Origin: Saprospiraceae bacterium
GTDB lineage: Bacteria; Bacteroidota; Bacteroidia; Chitinophagales; Saprospiraceae
Direction: 5' to 3'
Length of the DNA stretch: 64,000 bases
Assembly: GCA_016714085.1 (NCBI GenBank)
Contig: JADJNW010000011.1
Span: 62,001 to 126,000 of the forward strand
Made by a program: the position numbers and the translations under genes. The notes under the pieces were generated by a model that saw only the letters and a program-made list of their open reading frames with translations, did not search any database and had not been told where the DNA came from. Each line of letters opens with the position of its first letter. Position 1 is the stretch's first letter. This document shows, in pieces, positions 25,824-35,371 of this stretch.

Positions 25824-27071
25824 ATGAAATTTGCACTTCCCCTTATTTGCTGCGTTATTTTTTGTTCGATTGGCGCTGCACAATCTTACAAAACTGTCCA
25901 AAAAGTTGTGCCCTTGCTTGAAGAACAAACCTTTTATCTCAATAGCCAAACGCGCATTGGCGGCAAGCCTCGCAATGCTATCAAGATAGAATTGCCCGAG
26001 CATACAGTGCAGTGGTCTTACGCCTTTACCACTTCCAAAAAAGAAAGCGGCGGCGAAAGCATCAAACTACTCAAGCAAGTGACTGATTTTGTAGCGAAGG
26101 GTTTGCTCAATTCCAACCTAATTGGCATTACGACCAATATGGCTTATCAAGTGGTGAAGCCTACTGGCGCGGGCGTGGTGGATATATACCTAACGGATGT
26201 TACTGGGCAGGAACAATTTTTTGCGACTTCCTGGAATGTGTATAGTTTTTCAAAACCTGAAAAAACCTTCGACGGATCGCGCGAAAACATTAAGGACGGC
26301 ACTATTCTGGTAAATGAGGTGAGCAATCGCAGTGTTTATCTATGTTTCAACAATCCCAGTTCGACCGAAGGCGTGTACGTCACGCTCGAAGCTATTGCCG
26401 TCGTAGCGACGCAGGAGTATGTGGACGAATGGACGCCCGAAAGCAAGGATAAATTCTTCAACGAATGCGCGGATGTGTTGCGTTTTCAGCCGGAAGCTGC
26501 TAAAGTCGTGTGTGATTGTTTCAAAAGTAAAATGATTACTCGCTATCGCCCCAGCGCTTTTGAGCAGTTGAGTCAGCAAGAGAAAATCATTCAGCAACAA
26601 GGCTTTATGGAAGAATGTCTGGTACAAACGGGTCACGAAGACCTGAAATCAAAAGTAAAAGTAAGAGCCTTACAAGAGGAAATTCGCGGATTGGAATTGA
26701 CGAAAGATTATTCGGCATTGGCAAGGCGCTATCGGGAATTGTTAGATTTAGGCGAAGATAAAGAGGATGTTTATTACAACTTGAGCCAAAATTTGCTTTA
26801 TATTAAACAATTTGACGAAGTTAAAATATTATTAACCAAAGCCTTAGGAAAATATCCGAAAGAAACAGCCCTCTGGCTGAATTGGGCGCACTACCATCTC
26901 CTGGCAGGCAATGCTGGCGAGGCGGAAAGCATTTATCAGCAATACCGAGGCGAGCGAGTGGCTAAAAAATTGCGTTGGGAAGATGCAGTAGCTACTGATT
27001 TTCAGCTATTTGAATCCTTGGGCATCGATAGTAGTAACTTTGCCAAAATCAAGACCATGCTTGGCTTCTAG
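25824..27071 (+). CDS. Exported protein with C-terminal TPR region
   Basis: A 415-residue protein with a signal peptide (residues 1-19, ending GAAQ). The first half is a beta-rich domain with QTFYLNS and QWSYAFTTSK; the middle holds a CxC pair in VVCDCFKSKM near 233. The last third is helical with TPR-like pairs (YYNLSQNLLYIKQFDEVKILLTKALGKYPKE, then LWLNWAHYHLLAGNAGEAESIYQQY). The family is not recognised. It ends tail to tail with the lytic transglycosylase gene: the two stop codons share the palindrome CTAG, a 4-nt overlap. It is probably periplasmic. Confidence 0.7.
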   Translation: MKFALPLICCVIFCSIGAAQSYKTVQKVVPLLEEQTFYLNSQTRIGGKPRNAIKIELPEHTVQWSYAFTTSKKESGGESIKLLKQVTDFVAKGLLNSNLIGITTNMAYQVVKPTGAGVVDIYLTDVTGQEQFFATSWNVYSFSKPEKTFDGSRENIKDGTILVNEVSNRSVYLCFNNPSSTEGVYVTLEAIAVVATQEYVDEWTPESKDKFFNECADVLRFQPEAAKVVCDCFKSKMITRYRPSAFEQLSQQEKIIQQQGFMEECLVQTGHEDLKSKVKVRALQEEIRGLELTKDYSALARRYRELLDLGEDKEDVYYNLSQNLLYIKQFDEVKILLTKALGKYPKETALWLNWAHYHLLAGNAGEAESIYQQYRGERVAKKLRWEDAVATDFQLFESLGIDSSNFAKIKTMLGF

Positions 27072-27994
27072 CGCAATGGAATTTTGATTTGATACGTCTT
27101 TTTCGCTTTATTCGTCAGTTTTGATGAAATGAGCCAGGGATTATAAACCTTGAGCATTCGGTACGTCGTACCATTTTCTATTGCAAAATCGCCCAGACTG
27201 GCAATCGGGCCGTTTACTTCCACGATTTTAAAATCGCTCATTGGCGAGTAGCCTTCCGATTCATCTACATTAAAACCAAAAAGGCTCGGATTTTTCAGTA
27301 CTTCCTTGATCGCCACCAGGCGGAATATGTAACGAGAAGTCTCGTCGTTCAGATTCAAATCGTAGTAATTATCGGCACGTTGGGCTTCCATGTCGCGCTT
27401 GAGGCGGGGGCCGCCCATGTTATAAGCTGCTGCCGACAAAGTCCAGTTGCCGAATTGTTTTTTATAATCTTTCAAGTATTTGCAGGCTGCTTCGGTAGCC
27501 TTTTCGATATGATAGCGCTCATCCACTTCTTCGTTGATTTCCAAACCATAATATTCGCCGGTATTTGTTACAAATTGCCAAATACCTTTAGCCCCGGCAG
27601 GTGATATCGCATTGCGAAGACTACTTTCGGCTACGGCCATGTATTTGAAATCATCGGGCATATCGTTTTCAGCAAGGATTTTTTCGATCACCGGAAAATA
27701 TTTGTATGCGCTTTTGATATGCAATAGCGTGGTAGAGTGCAAATATGTATTTATAAGTAACTCACCGTCAAGGCGTTCGCGCACATCGAAATTATTCATT
27801 GGCAACTGCTCTCCGGCAAAATCAAAGGGACGATCCAAATCAACAGGTCGAATATCCTGCGGCAAGCTATTGGATTTTTCGTTTTCCGCGTTTGCATCTT
27901 TTTGGCTTCCGTTGACCGAATAATAAGAGGCAAAGAAGATGATCGTCAGAAAAGACGCCAGGATCAAGGTATAAATTTGCACTGCTTTTTGCAT
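27068..27994 (-). CDS. Lytic transglycosylase (MltD-like SLT domain)
   Basis: A 308-residue membrane-anchored murein hydrolase. An N-terminal helix (about 6-25) precedes a linker and the family 1 lytic transglycosylase domain with catalytic Glu in VAESSLRNAISPAGAKGIWQF (about 118-138), followed by VDERYHIEKATEAACKYLKDY and the AAAYNMGGPRL motif. The C-terminal 70 residues (FKIVEVNGPIASLGDFA and KTYQIKIPLR) look like a degenerate LysM-type element. It cleaves the glycan backbone of peptidoglycan in the periplasm. It is one of three such genes in this window. Confidence 0.9.
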   Translation of the reverse strand: MQKAVQIYTLILASFLTIIFFASYYSVNGSQKDANAENEKSNSLPQDIRPVDLDRPFDFAGEQLPMNNFDVRERLDGELLINTYLHSTTLLHIKSAYKYFPVIEKILAENDMPDDFKYMAVAESSLRNAISPAGAKGIWQFVTNTGEYYGLEINEEVDERYHIEKATEAACKYLKDYKKQFGNWTLSAAAYNMGGPRLKRDMEAQRADNYYDLNLNDETSRYIFRLVAIKEVLKNPSLFGFNVDESEGYSPMSDFKIVEVNGPIASLGDFAIENGTTYRMLKVYNPWLISSKLTNKAKKTYQIKIPLR

Positions 27995-28136
27995 AGTCGT
28001 CTTATTTTTAAAAGAATAAAATTAAAAGAATTTCCGCTTTAATGTTGTTTTGAATGTGTTAAAGTGCCTTTTCAGTGTTTTGCTGTTGGATTATCCAATG
28101 AGTTCTGTATTTTTAGCAGCTTTAATTTACAAGTGA

Positions 28137-29444
28137 ATGCTTTTTGGTAATAAATCAAAAAAACGGCTTTTAGCAAAGATAGAAAACGATCCCAGCGATC
28201 AAAGCTATTGGTCGATTGTACGACGGCAATTCAGGAAGAATCGCCTCGCGGTATGGTCTTTGCGATTGCTGTATGTATTATTGTTTGTGGCATTTTTTGC
28301 TGATTTTTTGGCAAATGAAAAGCCTATTTATTGTAAGTTGGAAGGCAAAACTTATTTCCCAATTCTCAAGCAATACGCCGTGAATGCTGGCTGGGCGCAG
28401 TGGGATGCCAAATTTGTTATTGCCAACTGGAGCGAATTACCTTATGAAGCAGTGATTTTTCCACTTGTGCCTTATTCTTACAATACGATAGATCGTAAGA
28501 ATCTGAGTTATACCAGCCCTTTTGGAAAGCAAAATATTCGTTCGTGGCGCTGGTGGCATTGGCTCGGTACGGATCAGATCGGGCGGGATGTGCTGGCAGG
28601 TATGATCGCAGGGACACGCACAGCGATGCTGGTTGGCGTTATTGCGATGGCGATTGCAACGGTGATTGGCGTCTTTTTCGGCTCGATTGCGGGTTATTTT
28701 GGTGACTCGCAAATGAAAATTTCTCGTATTCGATTGATTTTAAATATGATCGGTATTTTATTGGGCATTTTTTATGGCTTTATCGTGCGCACTTACCACT
28801 TTGAAGCAGGCAACTTTATAATAGAACTTAGCAAGAGCCTGGGGATTTTTATCTTTACTTTACTCATAGCCAACGTTTTAGCCAGCATTTTGAAAAGAAT
28901 TCCAGTTCTTGGCAAAAAAGTCATCGTCCCAGCGGATATTCTAGTGATGCGAAGCATTGAGGTTTTTAACTCTATCCCTGCGTTGCTGCTCATTCTGGCG
29001 GTAGTTGCTGTGATCAAAAAACCTTCCATTTTTTATGTAATGGCGATTATCGGTTTGATCAGTTGGACAAGCATTGCCTCCTTTATCCGAGCAGAGTTTT
29101 TGCGCATCCGCAACCTAAGTTATATCGAAGCAGCGCGGGCCATGGGCTTCAGCGATTGGCGCATCATCATGCGACACGCGCTACCCAATGCACTCACGCC
29201 GGTGCTTATTACTATTGCGTTTGGCATTGCTACGGCTATTTTACTGGAAGCATTTTTATCTTTCCTGGGCATAGGCATCGCCGCCGATCAAGTGACCTGG
29301 GGCAGTATGCTCAATGTCGCCCGCAAATACACTTCCGCCTGGTGGCTGGCCATTTTTCCTGGCTTGGCCATTTTTTTTACCGTTACTTTATTCAATCTTC
29401 TGGGTGAGGGCTTGACGGATGCTTTAGATCCAAAAAGAAAATAA
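28137..29444 (+). CDS. ABC transporter permease, Opp/Dpp (DppC) type
   Basis: A 435-residue inner-membrane permease. An N-terminal cytoplasmic segment with YWSIVRRQFRKNRLAVWSL precedes the first helix, as in the OppC/DppC group. A periplasmic part with WHWLGTDQIGRDVLAGMIAGTR leads into the binding-protein-dependent transport domain. The EAA loop EAARAMGFSDWRIIMRHALPN (about 330-350) contacts the ATPase, and the chain ends in NLLGEGLTDALDPK. Substrates of this group are di- or oligopeptides, or nickel. No ATPase, binding protein or partner permease gene is adjacent, which is common for dispersed Bacteroidota loci. Confidence 0.92.
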   Translation: MLFGNKSKKRLLAKIENDPSDQSYWSIVRRQFRKNRLAVWSLRLLYVLLFVAFFADFLANEKPIYCKLEGKTYFPILKQYAVNAGWAQWDAKFVIANWSELPYEAVIFPLVPYSYNTIDRKNLSYTSPFGKQNIRSWRWWHWLGTDQIGRDVLAGMIAGTRTAMLVGVIAMAIATVIGVFFGSIAGYFGDSQMKISRIRLILNMIGILLGIFYGFIVRTYHFEAGNFIIELSKSLGIFIFTLLIANVLASILKRIPVLGKKVIVPADILVMRSIEVFNSIPALLLILAVVAVIKKPSIFYVMAIIGLISWTSIASFIRAEFLRIRNLSYIEAARAMGFSDWRIIMRHALPNALTPVLITIAFGIATAILLEAFLSFLGIGIAADQVTWGSMLNVARKYTSAWWLAIFPGLAIFFTVTLFNLLGEGLTDALDPKRK

Positions 29445-29452
29445 CTGGAAAC

Positions 29453-30055
29453 TTGAATGCTTGCTTAGAAACCATTAGAATTCAGAATCGACAGCTTTGT
29501 AACATTAGTTACCACAATGAGCGTTTGAATCGCACTCGGGAAGTATTATATGATTGTAATGATGAACTTTCTTTGGAAGAAATTATTACAATTCCTGCGG
29601 ATTTAGATAATAATATTTATAAATGTCGGGTTATTTATGATATAAATATTAATACAATTGAATTTCAGCCCTACCAAATCAAGCCAATTCATTCTATTCA
29701 GTTGATAGAAGATAATGATATTGATTATCATTATAAATGGCTCGACCGCACTCGCTTCGCCGAGCATTTAGCCAAAACCAAGGCCGATGATATTTTAATT
29801 GTAAAAAATGGCTACCTGAGCGATACATCCTATGCTAATGTCGCTTTTTTCGATGGGCAAAAATGGTTCACTCCTGCTACCCCATTACTCGCTGGCACTT
29901 GCCGACAGCGTCTTTTAGATGAAGATAAAATCATAGCAGAAGCCCTGCAAATAAAGGATTTGAAGCATTTTCACTTTATAAAATTGCTAAATGCGATGCT
30001 GGATTGGGAAGAGAGCCCTATGCTGGAATTAAAAATATTATTTTCTAATTGGTAA
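29453..30055 (+). CDS. Class IV aminotransferase family protein (PabC-like)
   Basis: A 200-residue fold-type IV PLP enzyme. The start is TTG at 29453, 8 nt after the permease stop; NACLETIRIQNRQLCNISYHNERL matches the usual family opening and no ATG is available in frame. A lysine in YHYKWLDRTRF is placed like the PLP-binding Lys. DILIVKNGYLSDTSYANVAFFDG and TPATPLLAGTCRQRLL match the cofactor phosphate region. The family includes aminodeoxychorismate lyase for folate synthesis and D-amino acid or branched-chain transaminases. The protein is shorter than most (usually about 270), so the assignment within the family is tentative. Confidence 0.78.
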   Translation: MNACLETIRIQNRQLCNISYHNERLNRTREVLYDCNDELSLEEIITIPADLDNNIYKCRVIYDININTIEFQPYQIKPIHSIQLIEDNDIDYHYKWLDRTRFAEHLAKTKADDILIVKNGYLSDTSYANVAFFDGQKWFTPATPLLAGTCRQRLLDEDKIIAEALQIKDLKHFHFIKLLNAMLDWEESPMLELKILFSNW

Positions 30056-30409
30056 CTTTCTTATACGAATTCCAACTTCTTCAACCACTACAATTGCGCC
30101 TTTCTCCAAATCTTCTTGGATCGTAGGAAGATTATTTTTTAATAAATCGAATAAGATTTCTTTATGTAAATGCTCTAACCTAAATAAAATAACAGAAGGT
30201 CTTTCCTTTTGATGTAGTGCCAGTAATGTCCCATAATCTGTGTCATGTGTAAGAATAACTTCACCAGAATTTTCAGCGAAAAGTAAAATATCCAAATCAT
30301 CTGTATTCAATAACCCGACCTCAACAACGTGCCGTGCTTGATAGCCCAATTCTTTTAAAAGTAGACAAAGAGAAGGAGGAAGGTTCTAATCTAAAAGGAA
30401 TGATAGCAT
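30038..30409 (-). pseudogene. DUF5615 PIN-like toxin with in-frame TAG
   Basis: The frame from ATG 30409 reads MLSFLLD, then TAG, then NLPPSLCLLLKELGYQARHV, and stays open to 30038. The expected family start is LLDQNLP, so the stop replaces a Gln codon (CAG to TAG). Conserved acidic residues remain: D in LLD, the DDLDIL stretch and THDTDYG, as in PIN-like DUF5615 nucleases. Restored length is 123 residues. It lies 1 nt after the DUF433 gene on the same strand. These proteins are toxin partners of DUF433 antitoxins. A shorter product from a TTG at 30349 would lack the first acidic residue. Confidence 0.75.
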
Positions 30410-30410
30410 T

Positions 30411-30656
30411 TCAAGAAGCTTTTTGCAAAGGAATATAACGTCCGCTTAACATAATAGCCGCAAATGCTAAAGCTTCTTGTACATCTTCTTTTGCAATCCA
30501 ATGAAATTCTTGAACAAATTCCTCTACGCTCATACCTCCAGCAAGATATGCAAGTACTGAATCAACTGGCATCCGCGTACCTTTAATGCAAGGTTTACCT
30601 GTGCATCGAGCAGGATTCACACTAATTCTTGGGAAATCAGGAAATATATATTCCAT
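30411..30656 (-). CDS. DUF433 antitoxin
   Basis: An 81-residue DUF433 protein: RISVNPARCTGKPCIKGTRMPVDSVLAYLAGGMSVEEFVQEF is the classic pattern of a short strand, G-KP-I-GTR-V turn and helix-turn-helix. DUF433 proteins act as DNA-binding antitoxins to DUF5615 (VapC-related) toxins. Stop codon TGA at 30413-30411 is followed after one base by the toxin ATG, so the two form a single translation-coupled unit. With the toxin carrying a nonsense codon, the antitoxin may now be an orphan. Confidence 0.85.
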   Translation of the reverse strand: MEYIFPDFPRISVNPARCTGKPCIKGTRMPVDSVLAYLAGGMSVEEFVQEFHWIAKEDVQEALAFAAIMLSGRYIPLQKAS

Positions 30657-30794
30657 AACGAATTACTTTTAATAAAAACCGCATCAATGTTACAAAAGTT
30701 CGATAAGCCACAAAACATTAGCAATTGGAGATACTCTCAAATAAAATTTTCAAATCGCCGCGCCGTTCTGTATATTTAGGACAAATCCGATGCA

Positions 30795-32536
30795 ATGTTC
30801 GAGAAGTTGTTACCCTATGATGCCGCGTACCTCATTCTGGGCGATTATATTCAATATTATCACCAATTTAAGCGTATCACCAAGCGAGCCAAGATTCGCT
30901 TTGAATACCGCGACTGGTCTGGGTTTCAGTCTGATTCCCGCGAGCGACTTACACTGTACCGTGATTCGGTAGGCAATACCACCGAAAAACTCAAAGAATT
31001 TTTGGGGGAAAAGGCTGCTGACCGCGACTTTTGGCGCGAGATGAAACAAATGTACCTGGATGAAATCCTGAATTTTAATACCCGCAACATCGCTGAAACC
31101 TACTATAACTCTATCTTCCGTCATAGCCATAAGGGTTTGAGCGCCGACGAGGAACTCATGTTTGTGCACGCCACCGGCACCTACCGCGAATTCAAGTCCA
31201 TGTTGCCGATTTTTTATACGTTTTTTGTAGCCACCCCAATAGAGACAACGATCCGCCAGATTTTTGCCTGCTATACTTTTGATGCACCTTTTGAGGATTT
31301 GGAGCGCGATATTCGCTACATCGCAGATGCATTGCAGCAAAGATTGGATGCTGAGCATAAAAATATTCGCAGCGCTCGCATCGAGATGTTGCGTTCGGTT
31401 TTCTTTCGCAACAAAGGCGCGTATTTAGTAGGTCGGCTCTGCCTCGATGAACGGGTGCTCCCTTTTGTCTTGCCGCTTCTGAATGAAGAAAATGGCATTT
31501 ATGTGGATGCCCTACTTTCCGATATGAACGATGTAAGTTCTATTTTTAGCTATAATCGCTCGTATTTTCTTGTAGATACTGACATCGCCACCGAAATGGT
31601 GGACTTTCTGCAAACGATTCTTCCTTTCAAAAGCATGAGCGAATTGTACAACTCGATTGGTTTTGTAAAGCACGGTAAAACGGTACTTTTTCGAGATTTT
31701 CTAAGGCATTTGGCGAAGTCGGACGACCGATTTATCATCGCGCCGGGCATCAAAGGGATGGTGATGAATGTGTTTACGCTTTCCTCTTATAATATGGTGT
31801 TCAAGATTATCAAAGATAAATTTCCGCCACCCAAGAATGTGACCGAAAAGGAAGTAAAAGAAAAGTACGAACTGGTATCGCTACACGACCGCGTGGGACG
31901 CATGGCGGATAGCCATATGTTTGAAAATTTTATTACAGAACAAAGCCGTTTTTCGGATGATTTGGTCGAGGAATTGCTCAAGGATGCGCCATCAAAAGTG
32001 CAAATCAAAAATGGGCAGATAGAAATCAGGCATTTATATATTGAAAAGAAAATGATTCCGTTGAATCTATTCCTGGAGCACGCTACGCTGGAAGAAGCAG
32101 AAGAAGTGATCGACGACTATGGTAAAGCCATCAAACAATTGGCTGCGGTGAATATTTTCCCCGGCGATATGCTACTGAAAAACTTTGGCGTGACGCGCCT
32201 GCGCACGGTGGTTTTTTATGATTATGATGAAATTATGTTTCTCACGGATTGCAATTTCCGGCGCATACCGCCGCCTAGAAGTTTCGAAGATGAAATGGCG
32301 CTGAGCCTTGGTATTCGGTAGGCCCTAATGATATTTTCCCGGAAGAATTCACCAAATTTCTGGTGGGAAGAAAGGATATCAGGGATATTTTTTTTCAATT
32401 GCACGGCGATTTGTACGATGTCGAATTCTGGTGGGATACGCAGGAAAAACTGCGCAGAGGAGAGATCATGGATGTTTTTCCTTACCATCAGCGATTGAGA
32501 TTTAAAAATATTTACAAAGAGATTGAAACAAGTTGA
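30795..32536 (+). CDS. aceK: Isocitrate dehydrogenase kinase/phosphatase AceK, frameshifted
   Basis: The first frame (30795-32321) shows the AceK regulatory region and then the kinase/phosphatase core: ATP-loop APGIKGMVMNVFTLSS (about 317-332), YIEKKMIPLNLFLEHA, NIFPGDMLLKNFGVTR and VVFYDYDEIMFLTDCNFRRIPPPR. After FEDEMA it runs into a false stop. In another frame the usual continuation (EPWYSVGPNDIFPEEF, then LHGDLYDVEFW and DVFPYHQRLRFKNIY) is present to 32536. One missing base near 32298-32302 explains this; repaired length is 580 residues, normal for the family. AceK reversibly inactivates isocitrate dehydrogenase by phosphorylation and so directs carbon into the glyoxylate shunt. No aceA or aceB is nearby. 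Confidence 0.9.
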
Positions 32537-32568
32537 AATGTATTGTCTTATATGTCAAAAGTAACCCC

Positions 32569-32576
32569 TGTCTTTG
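32569..32576 (+). promoter_or_regulatory. Possible promoter of the BioD/Pta-like gene
   Basis: TGTCTTTG at 32569-32576 resembles TAnnTTTG with one mismatch. A TTG at 32543-32545 lies 23 nt upstream as a -33 element. It is 33 nt before the ATG at 32610. Confidence 0.3.
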
Positions 32577-32609
32577 TGCCATTGAAAAACCAATAGCCAA
32601 TATTCAAAT

Positions 32610-33710
32610 ATGACCAATCGAATTTATATCGCTGCTACCAGTCAACACGTAGGCAAAACGACCTGTACGCTTGGGATTTTCTCTGCTTTGCGCGAAAAAG
32701 GGCAGAATGTGGGCTATTGCAAACCGCTCGGTCAGGAATTTGTTGATCTCGGTGATCTAAAAGTAGATAAAGATGCTTTGTTGTTTGCACGCATGATGAA
32801 TTTTGAGCTGTCTGCGAATTTGCACAGCCCTGTGATTGTGGGAAGTGGACTGACGACTGCTTATCTTGATGATCCGACCCAGTTTCATTTCAAAGAAGAT
32901 ATTTTAAAAGCTGCAAAAACATTACAAGCGAAGCATGACGTCGTAGTGTACGAAGGCACGGGTCACCCGGGCGTAGGCAGCGTAATCAACCTTTCCAATG
33001 CGCAGGTAGCAAAAGCACTTGACGCTGGCGTCATCATGGTAGTAGAAGGTGGCATCGGCAGTACGATCGACGATTTGAATGTAAAATTGGCCTTGTTCCG
33101 GGAGCAGGAAGTAACTATTCGGGGGGTTATTCTTAATAAAGTGCTGCCCGATAAATTAGAAAAAGTACGGCATTATGTTGGCAAAAAGCTCGATCAAATG
33201 GGTATTCCGCTGCTTGGGGTTTTGCCGTTTGACAAAAGTCTTACTTATCCGATCATGGAATCGATTCGCCGAGCCGTGAATGGTGTCACTTTATTCAACG
33301 AAGACAGCTTGGATAATTGGGTAGAAAACATTGTGTCGGGGTCTGTTGTGGAGCGCCATGAGGTAGAAAGCTTTCAGCGTTTGTTATTAATCGTTGGCTT
33401 TCGCCGAATTAATAATGTGATTGACAAAATGGAAGAACTGGCACAGCAGCATAAGATTGAGAACCTCCAATTGTCGGGCATTCTGGTCATTGGCGAACGC
33501 GATTACATTCCTGATTTTCTGGCGAATTTCACGCGCAAAGATTATGTGGAAAAATACAAAATCCCAGTTATAGCCACAACGCTTGATAGCTACGGAGCCG
33601 CGCTTAAAATCAGCCGCATTGAAGTCAAAATCAATACCCGTACCCCCTGGAAAGTAGAGCGCGCCATTCAAATCATTAAAGATCATGTAAATCTAGACCA
33701 ATTGTTCTAA
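32610..33710 (+). CDS. P-loop protein, dethiobiotin-synthase/Pta N-terminal-like
   Basis: A 366-residue cytoplasmic protein. The P-loop variant ATSQHVGKTT (about 8-17) and a Walker B-like stretch VVVYEGTGHPGVGSV place it in the AAA_26/dethiobiotin synthase superfamily. The second half, with IVGFRRINNVIDKM and ILVIGERDYIPDF and closing with VERAIQIIKDHVNL, resembles the DRTGG-type regulatory domain found at the N-terminus of long phosphotransacetylases. No biotin or acetate genes flank it; the next gene is a GH3-family enzyme. It may be a standalone nucleotide-binding regulator rather than a biotin enzyme. Reaction unknown. Confidence 0.75.
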   Translation: MTNRIYIAATSQHVGKTTCTLGIFSALREKGQNVGYCKPLGQEFVDLGDLKVDKDALLFARMMNFELSANLHSPVIVGSGLTTAYLDDPTQFHFKEDILKAAKTLQAKHDVVVYEGTGHPGVGSVINLSNAQVAKALDAGVIMVVEGGIGSTIDDLNVKLALFREQEVTIRGVILNKVLPDKLEKVRHYVGKKLDQMGIPLLGVLPFDKSLTYPIMESIRRAVNGVTLFNEDSLDNWVENIVSGSVVERHEVESFQRLLLIVGFRRINNVIDKMEELAQQHKIENLQLSGILVIGERDYIPDFLANFTRKDYVEKYKIPVIATTLDSYGAALKISRIEVKINTRTPWKVERAIQIIKDHVNLDQLF

Positions 33711-33765
33711 AGCCTGATTTTTGAAGCGCTTAAAGCATCAGAACCTGAGAATCCAGAATATTCTC

Positions 33766-33773
33766 TACATTTG
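33766..33773 (+). promoter_or_regulatory. -7 promoter box (TACATTTG) for the GH3 gene
   Basis: An exact TAnnTTTG match 25 nt before the ATG at 33798. No clear -33 element is seen. Confidence 0.4.
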
Positions 33774-33797
33774 CTGTTCTAAAAAGAAGAGACACCC

Positions 33798-35297
33798 ATG
33801 GGATTCAGAGCGTCTATCATCAAACCACTTGCTAATAAAGTTGCCCAAAAGATTGACCGCTGGTCGGCCGACGCAGTGAAGGCGCAAGATAAAGTATTCA
33901 AAAAGCTAATCGAGGTTGGCCGCAAAACGGCATTTGGCAAAGAGCATGGCTTTGAATCGTTCGATAATTATGAATCCTTTCGAGCGCAAGTTCCCATTCG
34001 TGACTACGAAAAATTAAAACATTATATCGAAAGGATAAAGGAGGGCGAAGCCGACGTACTTTGGAAGGGCTTTCCAAAATATTTTGCTAAAACTTCGGGC
34101 ACTACTTCGGGTGTAAAATATATTCCACTCACCAAAGATAGCCTGCCTAATCATTTCGGCACGGCCCGCAATGCTTTATTCAATTTCTACGCCCGCACGG
34201 GCAAAGGGGATTGGCTCGATGGTAAAATGATTTTCCTATCGGGTAGTCCCGAAATGGAGAAAGTTGGCGGTATTCTCACAGGCCGCTTATCTGGGATTGT
34301 CAATCACCAAGTACCAGCATGGTTGCGCACGAACCAAATGCCCAGCTACACTACCAATTGTATCGAGGATTGGGAAACCAAAGTGGAGCGCATTGTCGAA
34401 GAAACCTTGCATGAAGATATGCGCTTGATCAGCGGCATTCCACCTTGGGTGCAGATGTACTACGAGCGTTTGCTTGATCGCTCCGGCAAAAAATACATCA
34501 AGGATATTTTTCCAAATTATTCGATGTTTGTGTACGGCGGTGTAAATTTTGAGCCTTATCGCGCGCAGTTGGAGGAACTGGTTGGCAAGCGCATTGATAG
34601 CTTAGAAACCTATCCTGCTTCCGAGGGGTTCATTGCTTTTCAGGATTTACCGGAGAGCAAAGGCTTACTTTTGAATGTAGCTTCGGGAATTTTCTTTGAA
34701 TTTGTTCCAGCAGACGAAATTTTTAATGAAAATCCAACGCGCCTGTCTTTACGCGATGTCGAAGTTGGCGTCAATTATGCGCTGATTATCAATAATAACG
34801 CGGGGCTTTGGGGCTATAACATTGGCGATACCGTGCAGTTTGTGAGCAAAAATCCTTATCGAATTATCGTGACTGGCCGCATCAAGCATTTTATTTCTGC
34901 TTTTGGCGAGCATGTCATCGGCAAAGAAGTGGAGGAGGCGCTGCTTTCAGTAGCTGGAACGGAGGGCATTCGCATCGTAGAGTTCACAGTTGCACCGCAG
35001 ATCTCGCCGCCGGAGGGAGGATTGCCTTATCACGAATGGTTTATAGAATTTGATAATATGCCTGAAAATCTGGACGGTTTCGCTGCAAAAGTAAACGCGG
35101 CGATGGTGCAGCAGAACATCTATTACGAGGATTTGATCGTCGGAAATATCTTACAACCTTTGAAAATCAAGCCTTTGCGGCGCAACGCTTTCCGCGAATT
35201 TATGAAAACGCAAGGTAAACTCGGCGGGCAAAACAAAGTGCCTCGCTTGAGCAACGACCGAAAAATTGCGGAGGCTTTGCAAGCATTTAAATTATAA
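33798..35297 (+). CDS. GH3 auxin-responsive promoter family protein
   Basis: A 499-residue member of the GH3 acyl-adenylate enzyme family. The ATP-binding region KTSGTTSGVKYIPLT (about 96-110) is typical. ESLETYPASEGFIAFQ (about 269-284) and the hinge with VTGRIKHFISAFGEHVIGKEVEEAL (about 357-381) follow. Plant GH3 enzymes link amino acids to acyl hormones; in bacteria the substrates are mostly unknown. It is complete, with no signal peptide, and has its own -7 box. The THX gene follows within 75 nt but has a separate promoter. Confidence 0.92.
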   Translation: MGFRASIIKPLANKVAQKIDRWSADAVKAQDKVFKKLIEVGRKTAFGKEHGFESFDNYESFRAQVPIRDYEKLKHYIERIKEGEADVLWKGFPKYFAKTSGTTSGVKYIPLTKDSLPNHFGTARNALFNFYARTGKGDWLDGKMIFLSGSPEMEKVGGILTGRLSGIVNHQVPAWLRTNQMPSYTTNCIEDWETKVERIVEETLHEDMRLISGIPPWVQMYYERLLDRSGKKYIKDIFPNYSMFVYGGVNFEPYRAQLEELVGKRIDSLETYPASEGFIAFQDLPESKGLLLNVASGIFFEFVPADEIFNENPTRLSLRDVEVGVNYALIINNNAGLWGYNIGDTVQFVSKNPYRIIVTGRIKHFISAFGEHVIGKEVEEALLSVAGTEGIRIVEFTVAPQISPPEGGLPYHEWFIEFDNMPENLDGFAAKVNAAMVQQNIYYEDLIVGNILQPLKIKPLRRNAFREFMKTQGKLGGQNKVPRLSNDRKIAEALQAFKL

Positions 35298-35303
35298 AAA
35301 CCT

Positions 35304-35311
35304 TATTTTTG
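35304..35311 (+). promoter_or_regulatory. -7 promoter box (TATTTTTG) for the THX gene
   Basis: An exact match to TAnnTTTG 60 nt upstream of the THX ATG. A TTTG near the 3' end of the GH3 gene, about 25 nt further up, could be the -33 element. Confidence 0.5.
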
Positions 35312-35371
35312 TAATCCTTTGACAGCATTCGGAAATGATTGTCAGCTATTTTATAATAAAAATAAATTATC

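Noticed and set aside
30786..30797. Upstream ATG at 30790 as the aceK start
   Set aside because: The reading frame from there differs from the AceK frame; the ATG at 30795 matches the MFEKLLPYDAAYLIL opening.
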